This document shows, in pieces, positions 11,557-23,933 of a DNA stretch of 64,000 bases (position 1 is its first letter; each line of letters begins with the position of its first letter). The position numbers and the translations under genes are program-made. The notes below the pieces were generated by a model. It saw nothing but the letters and a program-made list of their open reading frames with translations. It was not told the origin of the DNA and did not search any database. Source of the stretch: Cornus controversa (lineage: Eukaryota; Streptophyta; Magnoliopsida; Cornales; Cornaceae). The DNA lies in NCBI GenBank assembly GCA_026545225.1, contig CM048847.1:15681835-15745834 (forward strand), written 5' to 3'.

Positions 11557-13640
11557 ACTTGGTATCAGAGCAACCAGGTTTGAATACTTTTGGATAAAGG
11601 GCTAGGGTTGAACGGTGTGTGTAATGAAGTTGTGTACATACAGTTAAGCTTTATAACTTATTATCAGGAATATGTTTATGTGCTTACACGTTTGGAATAA
11701 CATGCTAGTTAAAGGATAATTTAGTATGGCGTGATGTAAGTATGATAATAGTTTATTGGATGAAGGGCTAGGGTTGAATGGTGTGTGAAATGAAGTTGTG
11801 TACATACACCTAAGCTTTACAACTTATTATGAGGAATATGTTTATGTGCTTACACGTTTGGAATAACATGCTAGTTAAAGGATAATTTAGCATGGCGTGA
11901 CGTAAGCATGATAATAGTTTATTGGTTGGTTATATATGCCTTGTGTTTAAGTGTCTTCTTGTTATCTATATAGCAAGATACCACCAAGGAGAGCAGGTGG
12001 GCATGGTGCTAACGCTCCATAGGAACCAATAGATAAGGCATAGTTTATGCGAGACATGGTTGATACCATGCGACAAATTGCAAGAGAAACTTAGGAAGAG
12101 GAAGTGCAAACACAACCAAGGGTTGGTCTTAATAGAATGATGGTGGCTATAAAGGAGTACAATAAGTACAGTCCACCTAACTATACGGGCGAATCCAATC
12201 CTTTGGAAGTGGAGAATTGGATAAATCAAATGCTTAAGTTTTTGACCGCCCTAACTATTGATGAAGATCTAAGGGTTGGCATTGCAGCTCTTCACCTCTA
12301 AGGGGAGGTGGATAGATGGAAGAATTTTGTCAGTGATACCCATAATACTGATGCAATGGAATGGGAAACGTTTAAGAAGCTCTTTTCCAAGAAGTACTTC
12401 CTAGTAACGGTAAAGGACCAGCTGAAGCAAAAGTTTATTGATCTCCTTCAAAGATATGAGCGTGATGAAGTATGAAACCAAGTTTACTTCCTTGGCTCAT
12501 TTTGCACTTAAGATGGTGGATAGTGAGGAGTTGAAAGAAAAGAGGTGTGTGAAGTGGCTTAGGACCTCCAAAAGAAAGACGGTGTTGATCTTGGACTTAA
12601 AGATCTATGCTTTGATAGTTGAAATGGCTTTGATAGCCGAGGAGGATACACAAAATGCTCAGAGGATATGGGGGTGCTAAGGCACAAACTAGGAATGCAG
12701 GGCAGCATTCAAATTGTCAGGCAAAGAAGGTGATATGTCATCATTGTCAATAGCTAGGTCATTACAAGACTGATTATCCTCAGAGACAGCCAGTAACACC
12801 AGGAGGAGAGCAAACTTGCTACTATTGTCATCAGCCTGGGCATATTAGAGCAAACTATCCTCAAAGATAGGATACTTAGAGTGGGACTGGATCCAAGCAA
12901 CGTACTGTTCAGTCTTCTGTGATTCAGTTTGGTTATGGCATTGTCACCACCTCAGCCAGAGCAGTTAGTTTATGGCTCTCGGGCAGCGAGAGGGACTACT
13001 AATCCTATAGTCTCTAGTCAACAGTCAGGTTTTCAAGGTACTGGCCAACAGGACCAGATGACACGAGAATGTGCATTCACACTTACTATGGCAGGGGATA
13101 TGCTTGGACCATCAGTTGTCCGAGGTATTTTCTTGGTTTTTAGCTTGTGGGCTAGGATGTTGATATATTCAGGTGCATTACATTCATTCATATCTATTGC
13201 ATTTGCTTTGGGTTTGGATGTGTCTTCTCTAGAGTTAGTTTTGTCCAATGATACACCAGTTGGGGGTAGAGTTACCTTGGGTAGAGTTTGTCGGTCTTGC
13301 GAGATCAATGTTACAGAATGTCGATTGATGTTCAAATTTATCCTTCTAGATATGATTGGTTTTGATTTCATTCTAAGTATGGATTAGTTATCTATGTTCA
13401 AAACCACCATTAATTGTTTTCATGGTAGAGTGACAGAGTGTACACCCAAGGGTTATTGTTTTTATTTTATGGGAGAGCACAAGGACTTCTACATACCTAC
13501 ATTACATAATTCTGGCATTCAAAATAGGGTTAGATGCTTCTTAGCTAGTTTATTGGCTAACGATGGGGATATGACTCATGTGGAATTACCACTTGTGGTT
13601 TGTGAGTTTTTGGATATGTTTTTGTAGGACTTGATTGTTC
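11557..13640 (+). mobile_element. Ty3/gypsy gag-protease region, truncated fossil
   Basis: After the primer site comes a leader containing a 166-bp tandem duplication. A gag region follows at about 12,000-12,880 with a PPNYTGESNPLEVENW capsid-type motif, and zinc-knuckle-like cysteine/histidine clusters lie at about 12,735-12,870. A retropepsin-like region spans about 13,100-13,390. Recognisable sequence stops near 13,640, so reverse transcriptase and integrase are absent. The copy is clearly broken, with several changes. Family: chromovirus-type gypsy, related to but distinct from the 3.4-6.4 kb element. Confidence 0.8.
11592..11925 (+). repeat. 166-bp tandem duplication in gypsy leader
   Basis: The segments starting at 11,592 and 11,758 (GGCTAGGGTTGAA, then TGTGCTTACACGTTTGGAA, then ATAATAGTTTATTGG) are nearly identical, with about ten differences. 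They form one direct duplication between the primer site and gag. Confidence 0.85.
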
Positions 13641-14228
13641 ACTCCATTTTTCTCGCTCCTAATTGAGTGTCAGAAATTCAGGGCATGAAAGTATCTCTTT
13701 GTTGATCATAGTTGATCGGATCGAACTTTGGTAGGTTCTTTCCTCTGCTGAATATGCTGGATGGAAACCTTGACATGGAAGCCCCTGAATTGTCTAACGA
13801 TTGGGGATCTTCAAAGACGTAGATGCCCCCATATGATAGAGTTATAGTGATTGATTTTTGGCTATGTCCAAACCAAATCGTATCGAAATGTAAGAACTAA
13901 TCGTTTCCACAGACAGCGAATTGATGATGTAGAAAATTGCATGATCTAGTTTGACTCGAACTACCTGCAAAACAGAGTAATTAGGACCAAGGCCGGGCAG
14001 AGTCGGTGTAACTTTGCTTATTAGATCTCCATGATTTTTCATGTAAAAATCTTAATGTCATCTCTCACTTTGCTCTTACTTTATTGTTAATGCTTACGTC
14101 TAATTGATTTATTGAATCGAAAAAGAATCTGAAAATCAATCAAACAAAGAAACTAGACAATCATATTCACCCCTCCACCTCCACCTCCGGGTGTCTCTTT
14201 TGAGAACAAACTTTCACACCACACAACT
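13641..14228 (+). mobile_element. Unclassified repeat ending in a copia-like LTR terminus
   Basis: The right part carries ATTCACCCCTCCACC near 14,168 and ends CACACCACACAAC at about 14,213-14,225. This resembles the LTR terminus at 10,036-10,098. The part at 13,905-14,020 looks like dispersed plant repeat sequence (CTAGTTTGACTCGAACTACC), but I cannot name the family. Confidence 0.35.
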
Positions 14229-15780
14229 CCTCACCAATTCCAAGAGAGAGATCATATATAACATCGTATCTAAATATACAGAGTATTTGTTAACAGAGAC
14301 AACCCAGCATAAATAACAAAACTAATAATAAGTAATAGTATTCTTGGAACTTAGTTGCACCAACAAACCACTGGAACTGTGAACTATTGGTAAAAATAAC
14401 ATCCTCTGTGATCCAATACCCAGCTCAGCCTGTTTCCCATAAGAAAATAATATCCCCACCCCATGGAATAGATACCACAACTTCCATAGTGAATTGGAAC
14501 TATCATAAAATCTCAATATAAACATAAAAGCAAAAGTTTGGATGATAACCTTCTCTTTTTAAGCCTGTGTCTAATAACGATCAATACTTGAAATAGAGAA
14601 ATATTTTCCTATCTAAATTTCACATCCTTGTCTTTGATAGAAAAATAAATTATACATTAAAAAAAAAATCAACACAGACATGGGATCCCCTGTAATCTAA
14701 AATAAATCTTTTAACTAGTGTTATGGTAAACAAATAATATTATAATCTTTTTAAAAGAACAGATAGTTTCCTGTCTCAAATGCTTTGCAAAAGACAATGT
14801 GCTAAGGCTCCATTTTCATGCGACATCAGAACACCATGTAAGCTTTCTGTCCAAGGTGAAGAAAAAAATACATTAATTGATTTAGACGAGTAGTATTCAA
14901 TGGATAAACTTACCTATACCGTGAAGATGGATAATCTAATCATAGGCTCAAACTGTCGAGCAATCTATATAGTTCAAGTGTTGAACTAGTTTGTTTGTAT
15001 TGGGGGGGATTGGTCTATGGCACTAACATGATGAATCTCCATGATCACCAGAATCCTAAAATGGAAGTGCTTAAATTGAGTGTTCAAAGAAAGTACATTA
15101 AACTATTTAAAATGCTAAATAAAAAGCTCAGGGTCTCACTTGAAATGATAAACACAACTGAAAGGTTCAATTTACAGGGACATCTAAATACATTTCCAAT
15201 TATTTTTAAAAGAAATCATAAGCACCAATTGATTTAGTATTGTATTTAAAAATGATATAATTGGACACCATTTATTTCATATAATTGAAGCTGAACTTGT
15301 GTGGGAGGATTATTTGTATGCACAGACATTATGAATCTTCTTTAGGATACATATAAGTTGCTAGAAGATATAATTGAAGATTGAAAATGAAAATGAATAT
15401 GGTTGAGCCACTATAACTACTAAACAGGAGAAAATTGTCATTCAAATAATGAAGAAATATTTTTCCTTTTTTCCTAAAAAGAAATAAAAGGAGGAAGGAA
15501 GAAATACTAGCAGAAATAATATCAGTCGGCATAGTGGTTTGAGCATCTTTTTCAGTTCCTGGCTTACTTCATTTAGTTCCTTGATACTGGATTGCCTATT
15601 GCTCAGACAAACTGACTGGGAAGGAAAGTAGTAGGATGACAAAAGTCGCATACTACGTTCTAGAAATGTGTGAATGGGTTATGATACCTAATAGTTTATT
15701 TTTAGCATTTCCAACTCTTTGACGAGGAAGCAAAGGAGAGGATTAAAGATCTGGTTAAATTTATCTTTTTCCAAACTCTA
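14229..15780. other. Interval with no supported feature
   Basis: AT-rich sequence. The open frames are short, lack any family resemblance and show no paired splice sites. No LTR ends or terminal inverted repeats were recognised. Confidence 0.5.
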
Positions 15781-16059
15781 AAGGGTGTGGAAATCTAAGA
15801 AAGATTCAACAATTACATCCGTACCTTCTGTTGACCTTCTGCTGAAAAGGATGAATAAAATTTTGCAAATATTTAAGGCTAACATATACAAGCAAGTTTG
15901 GAAAATGTTTGGCAAGTTTATGACCACGTTATCCTCACCAACCAAGGTTGAGCACTATTATACCATCCAATTGGTTTATTGTTTGGGAGCTGTACACAAG
16001 TGTCCAGAAAGTGTGGAAGGAGTTCGCCAAATACAAACTAGCTTTGTTGTGTGGAATAA

Positions 16060-16400
16060 TTGAAGGGTGACATTCTAGCATGATACTTGGTGCTGGGATC
16101 AGGACTTAAAAGGATGTCTTATCAAACTTGACAGAATTTCTAGGGAGAAGGAAGTTGTGATGGTAGATTATGTGAAGTTATCTGAAAGAGGAATGGTCTC
16201 AGAACCTTGCTTTGGAGGGGCGATAAAGGATTGGTAGCTAGAGGCAATAGATACCTTGTTTGATTTGTCATTTATAGGCATTCTAGGTGAAAGAGAACGT
16301 GTTCTGTTGGACCCCTGTTGGGAACAGTAACTTGAGGTGAGTTCTTACTACAGGTATTAAAGTTTCTTCAAAGGTGGCCTTTCTAGTTTGTATGGTTTCC
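16060..16400 (+). mobile_element. LINE (L1-type) relic, C-terminal part of ORF2
   Basis: A forward frame interrupted by stops reads RVTF, then HDTWC, about 60 degenerate residues, DW and LEAIDTLFD, and finally a SYYRY-like motif. This order matches the zinc-binding domain after the reverse transcriptase of plant L1 elements (RVRFWHDxWCG...FxVKSYY). The frame has at least four in-frame stops. The reverse transcriptase itself was not recognised upstream. The call rests on motif order only. Confidence 0.45.
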
Positions 16401-16535
16401 TAGAGAAATTTGACAATTGATAATTTGGTGAAAGGGGAAATGAGCTTTCTAATTGGTGTTGGATGTTCAAGTAAATGGTGACTAACCTGTTGCAGCGAGT
16501 GATTTATTATCACTCTCATTTGATCTTTTTCAAAT

Positions 16536-16634
16536 TTGTTGTTTTTTTTGTTAAGAAATACACCTATCCTTCCAAATGAGACTTGAACCTGCACCACTCC
16601 TTTAGGGGTGGCAGGAAATATCACTCTAAGCTAA
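16536..16634 (-). mobile_element. tRNA-derived SINE-like relic
   Basis: On the minus strand a TAGCTTAGAGTG box-A-like word (16,632-16,621) is followed about 40 bp later by GGTTCAAGTCTC, a good RNA polymerase III B box (16,589-16,578). An A-rich tail (AACAAAAAAAACAACAAA) ends near 16,538. This is the layout of plant SINEs. Target duplications were not found. Confidence 0.45.
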
Positions 16635-16639
16635 CATCT

Positions 16640-17007
16640 GGTGATTTTTTTATTCGCATAATTATACTGTTCTGGTTGATGTTGAAGTCAATTGTAGAAT
16701 CACTTAAACACTTAGCAGAGGAGTTGGCAGGGAATTGTGTATCAAAGCCAATTCCCAGCCGAAAATGGGGGTAGCATGCACAAGCCCATGTGGATCAGGC
16801 CAGCGAGGACATTGGGTCCCAAGAGGGGGTGATTGTGACGTCCCACATCGCCGGGGGGTTGGGGGGCAAGGGAGAAGAGGAGGTTGTTGGCACTTATATG
16901 TGTAGACACCCCTAACTGTGTTGACGCATTTTAGGAAAATCGTGAGCACCGAGAGGAGAGAGTGAAAATCGAACAATATCTACACGGTTTGGGTCAGGTC
17001 GTGATAG
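16640..17007 (+). mobile_element. Short (TRIM-like) LTR with upstream polypurine tract
   Basis: A polypurine stretch, AAGAGGGGGTGAT (16,822-16,834), is followed by TGTGACGTCCCACATCGCC. The block then runs through GACAATATCT and closes at GGTCAGGTCGTGATA (about 17,007). The start and end are partly inverted (TGTGACG and TCGTGATA). The arrangement looks like the internal 3' end plus 3' LTR of a short terminal-repeat retrotransposon. I saw no second LTR and no coding capacity. Confidence 0.45.
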
Positions 17008-17546
17008 AGAGATTCTGTGTTTACACAATCTAGGGTTTTCCTTAGACTTTATCATATGTGATTGAGTGTTCAACAAGGAGAAGTACATCAGCCTACCGAG
17101 GCAAATCAATTCATCCAATGAGAGAATTGAACAGAAGATTTGAACAACCATGGAGAAGCAGATTGCGTGGAGCAAGTCTGGTGACGAAGCGGATCAAGGG
17201 CCTAAAGACTCTTTAGTGTGAGTTCGGCTACGGTTTGTGTCAAGAGATAACTAGGGGTTCTAGGGTATGCTAATTGTCAATCTAGTTGTAACCTTTTTCT
17301 CATAGTTTATGTTCATTGGTGGATTAGGCCCCATGGTTTCTTCCTATTGAGGTTTTCCACATAAAAATGTCCTAGCTCTTTATTTAATTTCATGTTTATA
17401 TGATTTTTTTAATTGAATACAAAGGAAAAATAGTAACAAACTAAAAATCCAAATCATAATCAGCAAGAATTTAGCAAATAACTAAAATTTAAAATTAATA
17501 TCCATAAAACATATTCACCCCCCTCTAGGTCTAATTCACAGCACAC
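17008..17546 (+). mobile_element. Copia-type LTR 3' portion
   Basis: The sequence GGTTTTCCACATAAAAATG (about 17,351-17,369) is followed by an AT-rich stretch and ATTCACCCCCCTCTAGG (about 17,511). This matches the U5 ends of the LTR-like pieces at about 10.04 and 14.17 kb. No left end, primer site or coding region was found. Confidence 0.45.
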
Positions 17547-18047
17547 ACTCTGACCTAATCAAAGCGTTGGATAACAATCACATACTCAACAATTAGAATG
17601 AGAGCATTTCATTGTACATTTATCAAAAACCATTCCTAAATAAGTTTTGAACCTCTCATGGCCCCGATTAGTTAAAACATGGAAGAGGAAGCCGGAGGAT
17701 CTCCTACTATCTCTGACAAGGTCCGCTTAGGATGAAGAAGTTTGAAGCTTCTTTTAGCCTGAGTTACCAAGTAAAGCAGGAAAAAGAAATGTCAAAACCC
17801 AAACACCCCGTGCTAATAAAAGAAACAATCACAACTGGTATTGTTTGTGGTGAAATACAGAGAAATCAACTTTTGACCTATTCTTCATTAAGCAACTTAA
17901 ACCATATAGGAGAACTTAAAACACTAAAAGAAAGTGACATTCAGTCATCAAAAATTTGTTAGAATGAAGTCATGGACCAGGGAGAGCAAAATAGATAGTG
18001 AAGACAAAGTATCAATACCCAAATTCTGTCTCCAATCCTCGTTAGGT

Positions 18048-19637
18048 CAGATTCCTGAAGGTGTATAACAGCACATGACATATCTTCCTACAATCTTTTT
18101 CAGAGGAAGGGGTCCCCTGTAAATCAATCAGAAAAGTTCAAGAAAAGAGTAATGAACTGAAGAAAAATGATATTTATTTCCAAATATTTATAAGAATGGG
18201 AGAAATGAAGCAGTTGCGCATCCAAGGAAAAATTATATTTAAAGTTTATCAGTAAAAGGAGTATTTTAAGCGAAAAAGTCACCCTGAAAGGGAGTTATTC
18301 TTTCTTAAATTCTTGAATTCGTCTTTACAATAAAAGCAACACGAAATAATGTGAGTCATCTAAACCATCAACTTGTAAGGGTTCAAAATACTGACCAAAC
18401 ATGGGAATCACAGCTGTTATTCCGGTTGCCACCCAACACATAAACATGTCCTCTAGGTACATACTGCAGATCCAAACAAATGTAAAATTGTTATTTAATA
18501 ACAAACTAAAATTTGGTCCTAGAATAAAGAGGGATCTGGTCCAACCAAGCATATCTTATGCTATCTGAGGCTTCATTAAAAACCCAAATGCATAATTGGG
18601 AAAGGTGAAGCACTTAGGTAAGGCTGCCTCCAGTTTTAGGCAATTAAGGTGAGCTAAGGCTCCATGTGAAGTAAAAGGCCCTTTAGAATTTTTAATGTGG
18701 GTCACATTATATTCTATGCAGTTTTTTTTTTTAAATACCAACTAGCACTCCAATTTCCTACTATGGACCGATACTAGCATATTTAACATAAAATACATCG
18801 GTGATCGATCGTACTACATGAAGCAGGTGTGAGATGTTCAATCTGCTTCTTTACTTCTATCTCATAGTCTCAAACCTTCTCCTTTTTTCCCTCTCTCTAC
18901 CAGTCTCAAAACCTTGACCTGTGGCTTGGGAGTTGAGACCCAAAGCCACCAAGACAGCGGTAGACCGGTCAAACCCTCTCCTTTTCTTCTGTAGTTTTTC
19001 TCACTTCTCACTATATTTTCAAGGTAAGTTTGTCCTCTCTTCTATTTTCACCTTGAGACTCAAATTGTATTGAGCTGATCATGAACCAAGGTGTTGACAA
19101 AAAGGTGTCCGCGGGCTTCTCCATACTCACATCCTTTCACCTTATGAGTTGACAAGGTGCAGCTGCTGCATGGAGAACTAATTGGTTTCATTATGAACCC
19201 CAACAGTTTCTACGTGTAATTTAGCATGCAAAAACTAACAGATATGGAACACACAGTTAAGTTCGTTATGTATATTGGTTGCTCTACTATAAAATCTTCA
19301 TTCTGGGCGACCCCATTGACATAGAGCCAGCCATGATGAACCTGCAAGATATTAGAGAAACAATTCATGAGTAGCACCCAACATTGGTGCAGTGCGGTTA
19401 ACGAATACAAAAATAATAATCTATGTACATCATTTTCAATTAAACCCAATCCAAAATGTGTGCCATTAACAAGTCACCAGCTACTCATCAATATTGATAA
19501 CATCATGAAACATATAAACCTCCAATGAGGCAAAGACCTTGAAATAAAATTGTGGACAGCACACTTTCTTGTTTCTCAAAAGACTACGCAGGTAGCTACC
19601 AAGTATGGTCAACCATCAACTTGATCAGATTGTACAG

Positions 19638-19675
<38 letters not shown>

Positions 19676-20037
19676 TTCATTTTTCTTACATGGGAATAGG
19701 GATTAAATTCAAAATGTTGAAGTTTACAGCCGGTGTATATTGACGAGGGAAAGGCATAGGGTTAAAAAACTGGATATACCTCAACCAAGTCTCCTGCTCT
19801 TGCCACAATTCTTTTTATGAGAATTTCTTCCTCCATGAAACCAGGTTGCTGTAGGCAATCATGAAGATAAGAGGCGCATTCAGGACAAGATGCAGTAAAG
19901 AGAAAATGAAATTTTAATGAACAGCAAACACTAAAGCATAAAAATCAGTCAAATTTTCTGCTGAACTAACAAACCTGTGCCGGAGTTCAGAAAATAACAA
20001 TATCATGTATAGCAGGATGTCAAATGAAGTATGAGAC
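18048..20037 (-). pseudogene. PLSP1: PLSP1-like plastid type I signal peptidase, decayed
   Basis: Five exons of a plastidic type I signal peptidase can be read on the minus strand with plant splice sites. In the living enzyme this serine protease removes thylakoid-transfer and envelope signal peptides. Exons: 20,037-19,975 (VSYF...HDIVIF); 19,848-19,780 (EEEILIKRIVARAGDLVE, with the catalytic-lysine region); 19,341 to about 19,250 (HHGWLYVNGVAQNEDFI); 18,463-18,396 (YVPRGHVYVLGGNRNNSCDSH); and 18,116 to about 18,048 (GPLPLKKIVGR). The exon carrying the catalytic serine was not found to the right. Two in-frame TGA codons lie in the first exon (20,022-20,020 and 19,989-19,987), the conserved GDNRNN is GGNRNN, the donor of the third exon is unclear, and the last exon stops early after PSGI. 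Family identity is strong and it looks non-functional. Confidence 0.8.
19638..19672. repeat. (TA)n microsatellite
   Basis: About 17 TA steps lie in the intron between the second and third recognised PLSP1-like exons. Confidence 0.95.
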
Positions 20038-20921
20038 CTGAGGAATTCGTAAAGAAATAATGCTTTAGCAGAAATCAGGAGTTGAAAACACTGACTATGA
20101 TTAACAGCAACAGCAATAATCGCTATCTGAATCTTTATCATACTTTTGACCATAGCCATAACCATTTTTAAAATGAACAATATACTAGAGGATTTCAATG
20201 TCAAAAAAATTAAATGATGTCAGAACATGTGAATTCCATTGATTCCACTTCACTGTTTTCCTTGAAAAGTTCCTGAAGCAGCAAACAACCAAAAGATTAA
20301 TCTCCCAAAGTTTGTCTTAGAAAGCCAAACCTTGTATTATAGCTGACCTGATAAAGAATGTTTATTATATCATACTTCCAATTTCATAAAGAAATTTCTT
20401 TTTTATAGTTATGAAACAAAGGATTGTTTCTTAAAGTAATGAGACGAGAATCTTTGTCATTAGACTATCCTCTTGAGGTTTATGTGGTCATTGGTTGATG
20501 TAATGGTATTTGGATAGAGAAGTGTAAGAACTCAGGGTTGAGTCTTAAAGTAGCTAATCACTTTGTATAAGATAATGTAAAAGAAATATTTGTATCTAGA
20601 TTTACTCACAAGAGAGATTATTTCAATGCATGTGATGGTCACTTTAATTTGGCCGTTCGAACTAGGGTTTATTTTCCATGAATCTCATGAGATTATATTC
20701 CATTTAAAAAAATAATGATTTGATTCTCCTTCAAAGCTTGACCTAATGTAATGTTGTTCCATTCTGGTACTCCCAATTTCCACAACAGATGAAATATATA
20801 CTTAAAAGCATTAAGAAAGCAATACACTGGCACTGGATTTCTTAAAGTCATCTTGCTGAAACCTTTCAAATATATAGATATTAAATAATGGAAATAGATC
20901 AAATTTCACTGCTCATATCAC
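20038..20921. other. Gap between PLSP1 and CYCA1 relics, no supported gene
   Basis: Neither the catalytic-serine exon of PLSP1 nor the C-terminal exons of the cyclin could be found here on either strand. A weak B-box-like GGGTTGAGTCTT near 20,535 was not enough to call a SINE. Confidence 0.5.
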
Positions 20922-21040
20922 TGTGTTATCAGTTATGTAACAAAATTCTTCCACCTGGGGTGTGCAAATCTCCTCATATTTGCTGGCAATATCATTCTAC
21001 TGTCACCATCCATGTTCCGAACCTTGGAAAAAATAAAAAA

Positions 21041-21057
21041 CATACATACATACATAC

Positions 21058-21089
<32 letters not shown>

Positions 21090-21112
21090 GGAGAGGGAGA
21101 GGGAGAGAGATC
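21041..21112. repeat. ACAT/TA/GA compound microsatellite
   Basis: CATACATACATACATA passes into TA repeats and then GAGAGA and GGGAGA repeats, inside a CYCA1 intron. Confidence 0.9.
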
Positions 21113-22439
21113 GTGGAGAGGAGAAAACAAACACAAGAGGGGGGCCATATTTTCTTATGTGGCTATCATCATGCATGCAACACCAAGCAATTATAAACGT
21201 TGCCTATCCATCACATTCCCAAAAAGATACTGATCAATGTAATTAACAGTCAAATACAATGTATCTGGGACGAGCCTGTACTCTTCAGTGACCTGCAGAT
21301 GTATTTATAAGTTAAGCTTGTCATTGATCATATAGAAGTATATACAGTTCTACACTCTTGGTTTCTGTAAAGGAAGACAATATTGCCAACCAGGACTTTG
21401 GTAATCCAATTAAAATACCCCTAAATGCACATGTTCAGGGGTATTGTCGTTCCATATTGTTAATACTATCAGCCACCATTATTTACCTCCACATGCCAGT
21501 CAATGAGAGTTGCGCGCATGCCAGAATTGATGTTTTTCTGGACTCTCTCCATGAAATCTGTGGAAGGCCTTTTCTTGCCTAGAAACACACACATGAAGGA
21601 AGTATAAAATGAATTAGGATCGATAGTTCCAAACAAATCCACAAATATGATTATTGCAGCTCAGCTTGATTCTCATAGGGAAAATAAACAATTGCACAGA
21701 TTTTCCAAAAGAAAAACATAAATCTAGAATCATTTATATCTAAATAAGCATGCTAGTGCGCTTTCAGATACATCACTGCAAACAAGCAAAAACATTTGCA
21801 CGTTAAATCCTAAAGGGAACAGACTCCACACCTTACGTGCCCCACAAGTATTTTCAAATATCCTATTGATGTCAGTCCTAAGAATTCATGAGATTTTGCT
21901 TCAAGTTAGGAGAAACTATCCTACTGGATGACATTATTCTCAATCATAATACTTGTTAGTTTTTCCATAGCACATTGTTGAACAGCTCCCCCAAGCATGT
22001 AACCCCCACCAAATTTCTCCATTTATTGGAACTGAAAATTTGTAAGGTGGAAAGACAAAATTCTATGATGTTGTGACACTGTAATCTAAAGTAATTGAAT
22101 AACTAATTGTCTTATGTTTAAGTCATTGATTTGTAAATTAAAGAAAAAATTAATAGTTGATAGTTAAAATGAACCTATACACTGTGTTCAAATTAAATGT
22201 AGGAAGATGCGTCTATTTTTATGTGCATAGTATATCATGTATCATACATCTCTCGCAACCCAATCAAGGTCTTCTCTGTCCCCTTTCCCAAAACAATACT
22301 ATTTAAAGAAAATAAAAAAGTCTTGTTAAATTTGCCTTCGTAGCCTTAATATTCTAGAAACCAAGTCTTTTCAAGTTTCAACTGCTGTGAGATGTTTTTC
22401 TTGTCGAATCTCAAGTCGTCATCTCACCTAAAACTAATT

Positions 22440-23850
22440 GGGGTTAAGGAGGGTAAACTTTTAATCTTTTAAAGGCTAACACACATCCGGTTAAGAGTGC
22501 CACGTGAACCAACAACAAACATGAGAGTAGTATCCAACAACACTCCCCCACACGATGACAAAAGCCATCTGATCAGGAACAGTAACTGACTCAGGTGCAT
22601 GAGCAGGAGGAAAAGGCATCTGAAGTAAGTGAAGTCTACGCTCATCACTTTCAATAGTATCAAATGACTCATACAGAGCTGGCATAGGTGATGTGTTGAG
22701 GATCTGAGCATGAAGAGGCTCAAACTCAAGCTTCAATCCCATCAAGAACTAGTACGTGTGATGACAGTTAAGTCGCTTGAACACTATAGCGGCCGCCTTT
22801 GTAGAAAACTCACTCAAGGGCTCATGTTGGGCCAACTCTTCCCACCTGGTCTGCAAATATCCAAAATAATCGGCTACTGATAACTGCAAGGTAGCCTGAG
22901 AAGCCCGAGAGATATCTCGGTAAAGCTCAAAAATTCTCGCTTCATTACGAGCATGAGCATTCATATGTCTCAAAGCACTCCAACACCCATAGACAGTATC
23001 ATGGAATATGAACATATTATATATCCTAAGCTCCATAGAATTAAATAGCCAACCAAGAATAGTACAATTGTCCATATCCCATTGAACAAATTTGGAATCT
23101 CCCACATAAGGTTTTTTCTCGATGCCAAGGATCCAACCTGTCTTTCCTTTTCCACCCAAGTATAGATGGAATGATCGAGACCACGAAGCAAAGTTTGTAC
23201 CATCTAACATCACACTGGTTACACGTTGAGCAGGTGTATGTTGTGTAGGAATGATATCAACAGATTTTGCACTAAAATCCCCCATAACAAAGAATAGGAC
23301 TTCGCAATAAATAGGAAAAGATTATCACAAAATCAGCCCATAAATAAATATCCAGATAGCAGTCTACAAATCTGCCGGAGAAAAAAAAAATTGGCAAAGA
23401 TGCTGCCGAACACACCGACAGCCCCACAAAATTGAAAATTTCAAAGGTCACTTAGTTCGGGAATGCCCCTAAACAGGGGTCAAAAAGAGGGCTAAAACCC
23501 TCCCCTTGCTCTGTCGCTAGTTGCGACTTGAAGAAAGAGAAGAGAAAGGTTGCGCCGAGAGAGAGAGAGAGAGGATTGGGGGTTTTCTTTGCGAGAGGGA
23601 GAAGGGCTGGGAGGCTGCACCAAGAGAGGAAGAGAGAAAGGGTCACGGAGATGCAGTGGGGCTGAAGAGGCTACGGTGGCTCTGATACTATGTAGAATTT
23701 TAGAATGACTTACTCAATTGAGGAGCTTGCATCTATATTTATATACATTAAGAATATTACATGGAAGGAAAGAAATAAATTAAATAAAGGAATAACTAAA
23801 AGTTAAACTAATACTTTATGAAACCAATACTTTAAGAAAGCAGAGGATAT
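22440..23850 (-). mobile_element. Ty1/copia gag and 5' LTR fragment within CYCA1 intron
   Basis: The minus strand carries a copia-type gag: an open frame at 23,285-22,749 with a LDGTNFASWSRSFHLYLGGK capsid motif, continuing as gag-like sequence to about 22,470. It is followed in element-upstream direction by a pyrimidine/purine-rich leader, a primer-site-like TAGTATCAGAGCC (23,690-23,678) and an LTR whose inner end is at 23,691. The outer LTR end is unclear, at about 23,850. No protease, integrase or reverse transcriptase is present, so this is a truncated fossil. Confidence 0.75.
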
Positions 23851-23852
23851 TG

Positions 23853-23933
23853 ACCTTCTTGGTCTTGCTTTGTTCTTGGGCCGCGCTCCATTTTTGAGCA
23901 CTCTTTAATGAAATCTTACTTATCTAAAAAAAA
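23853..23933 (+). mobile_element. 5'-truncated LINE end with 12-bp target duplication
   Basis: An 81-bp insert ends TTTAATGAAATCTTACTTAT plus an A8 tail, the usual 3' end of plant L1 elements. It is flanked by perfect 12-bp direct repeats CAGAGGATATTG at 23,841-23,852 and 23,934-23,945. Tail plus target duplication support target-primed insertion of a severely truncated copy. Confidence 0.75.

Noticed and set aside
20505-20610. Possible SINE with B-box-like GGGTTGAGTCTT
   Set aside because: No A box at proper spacing, no tail and no target duplication could be found.
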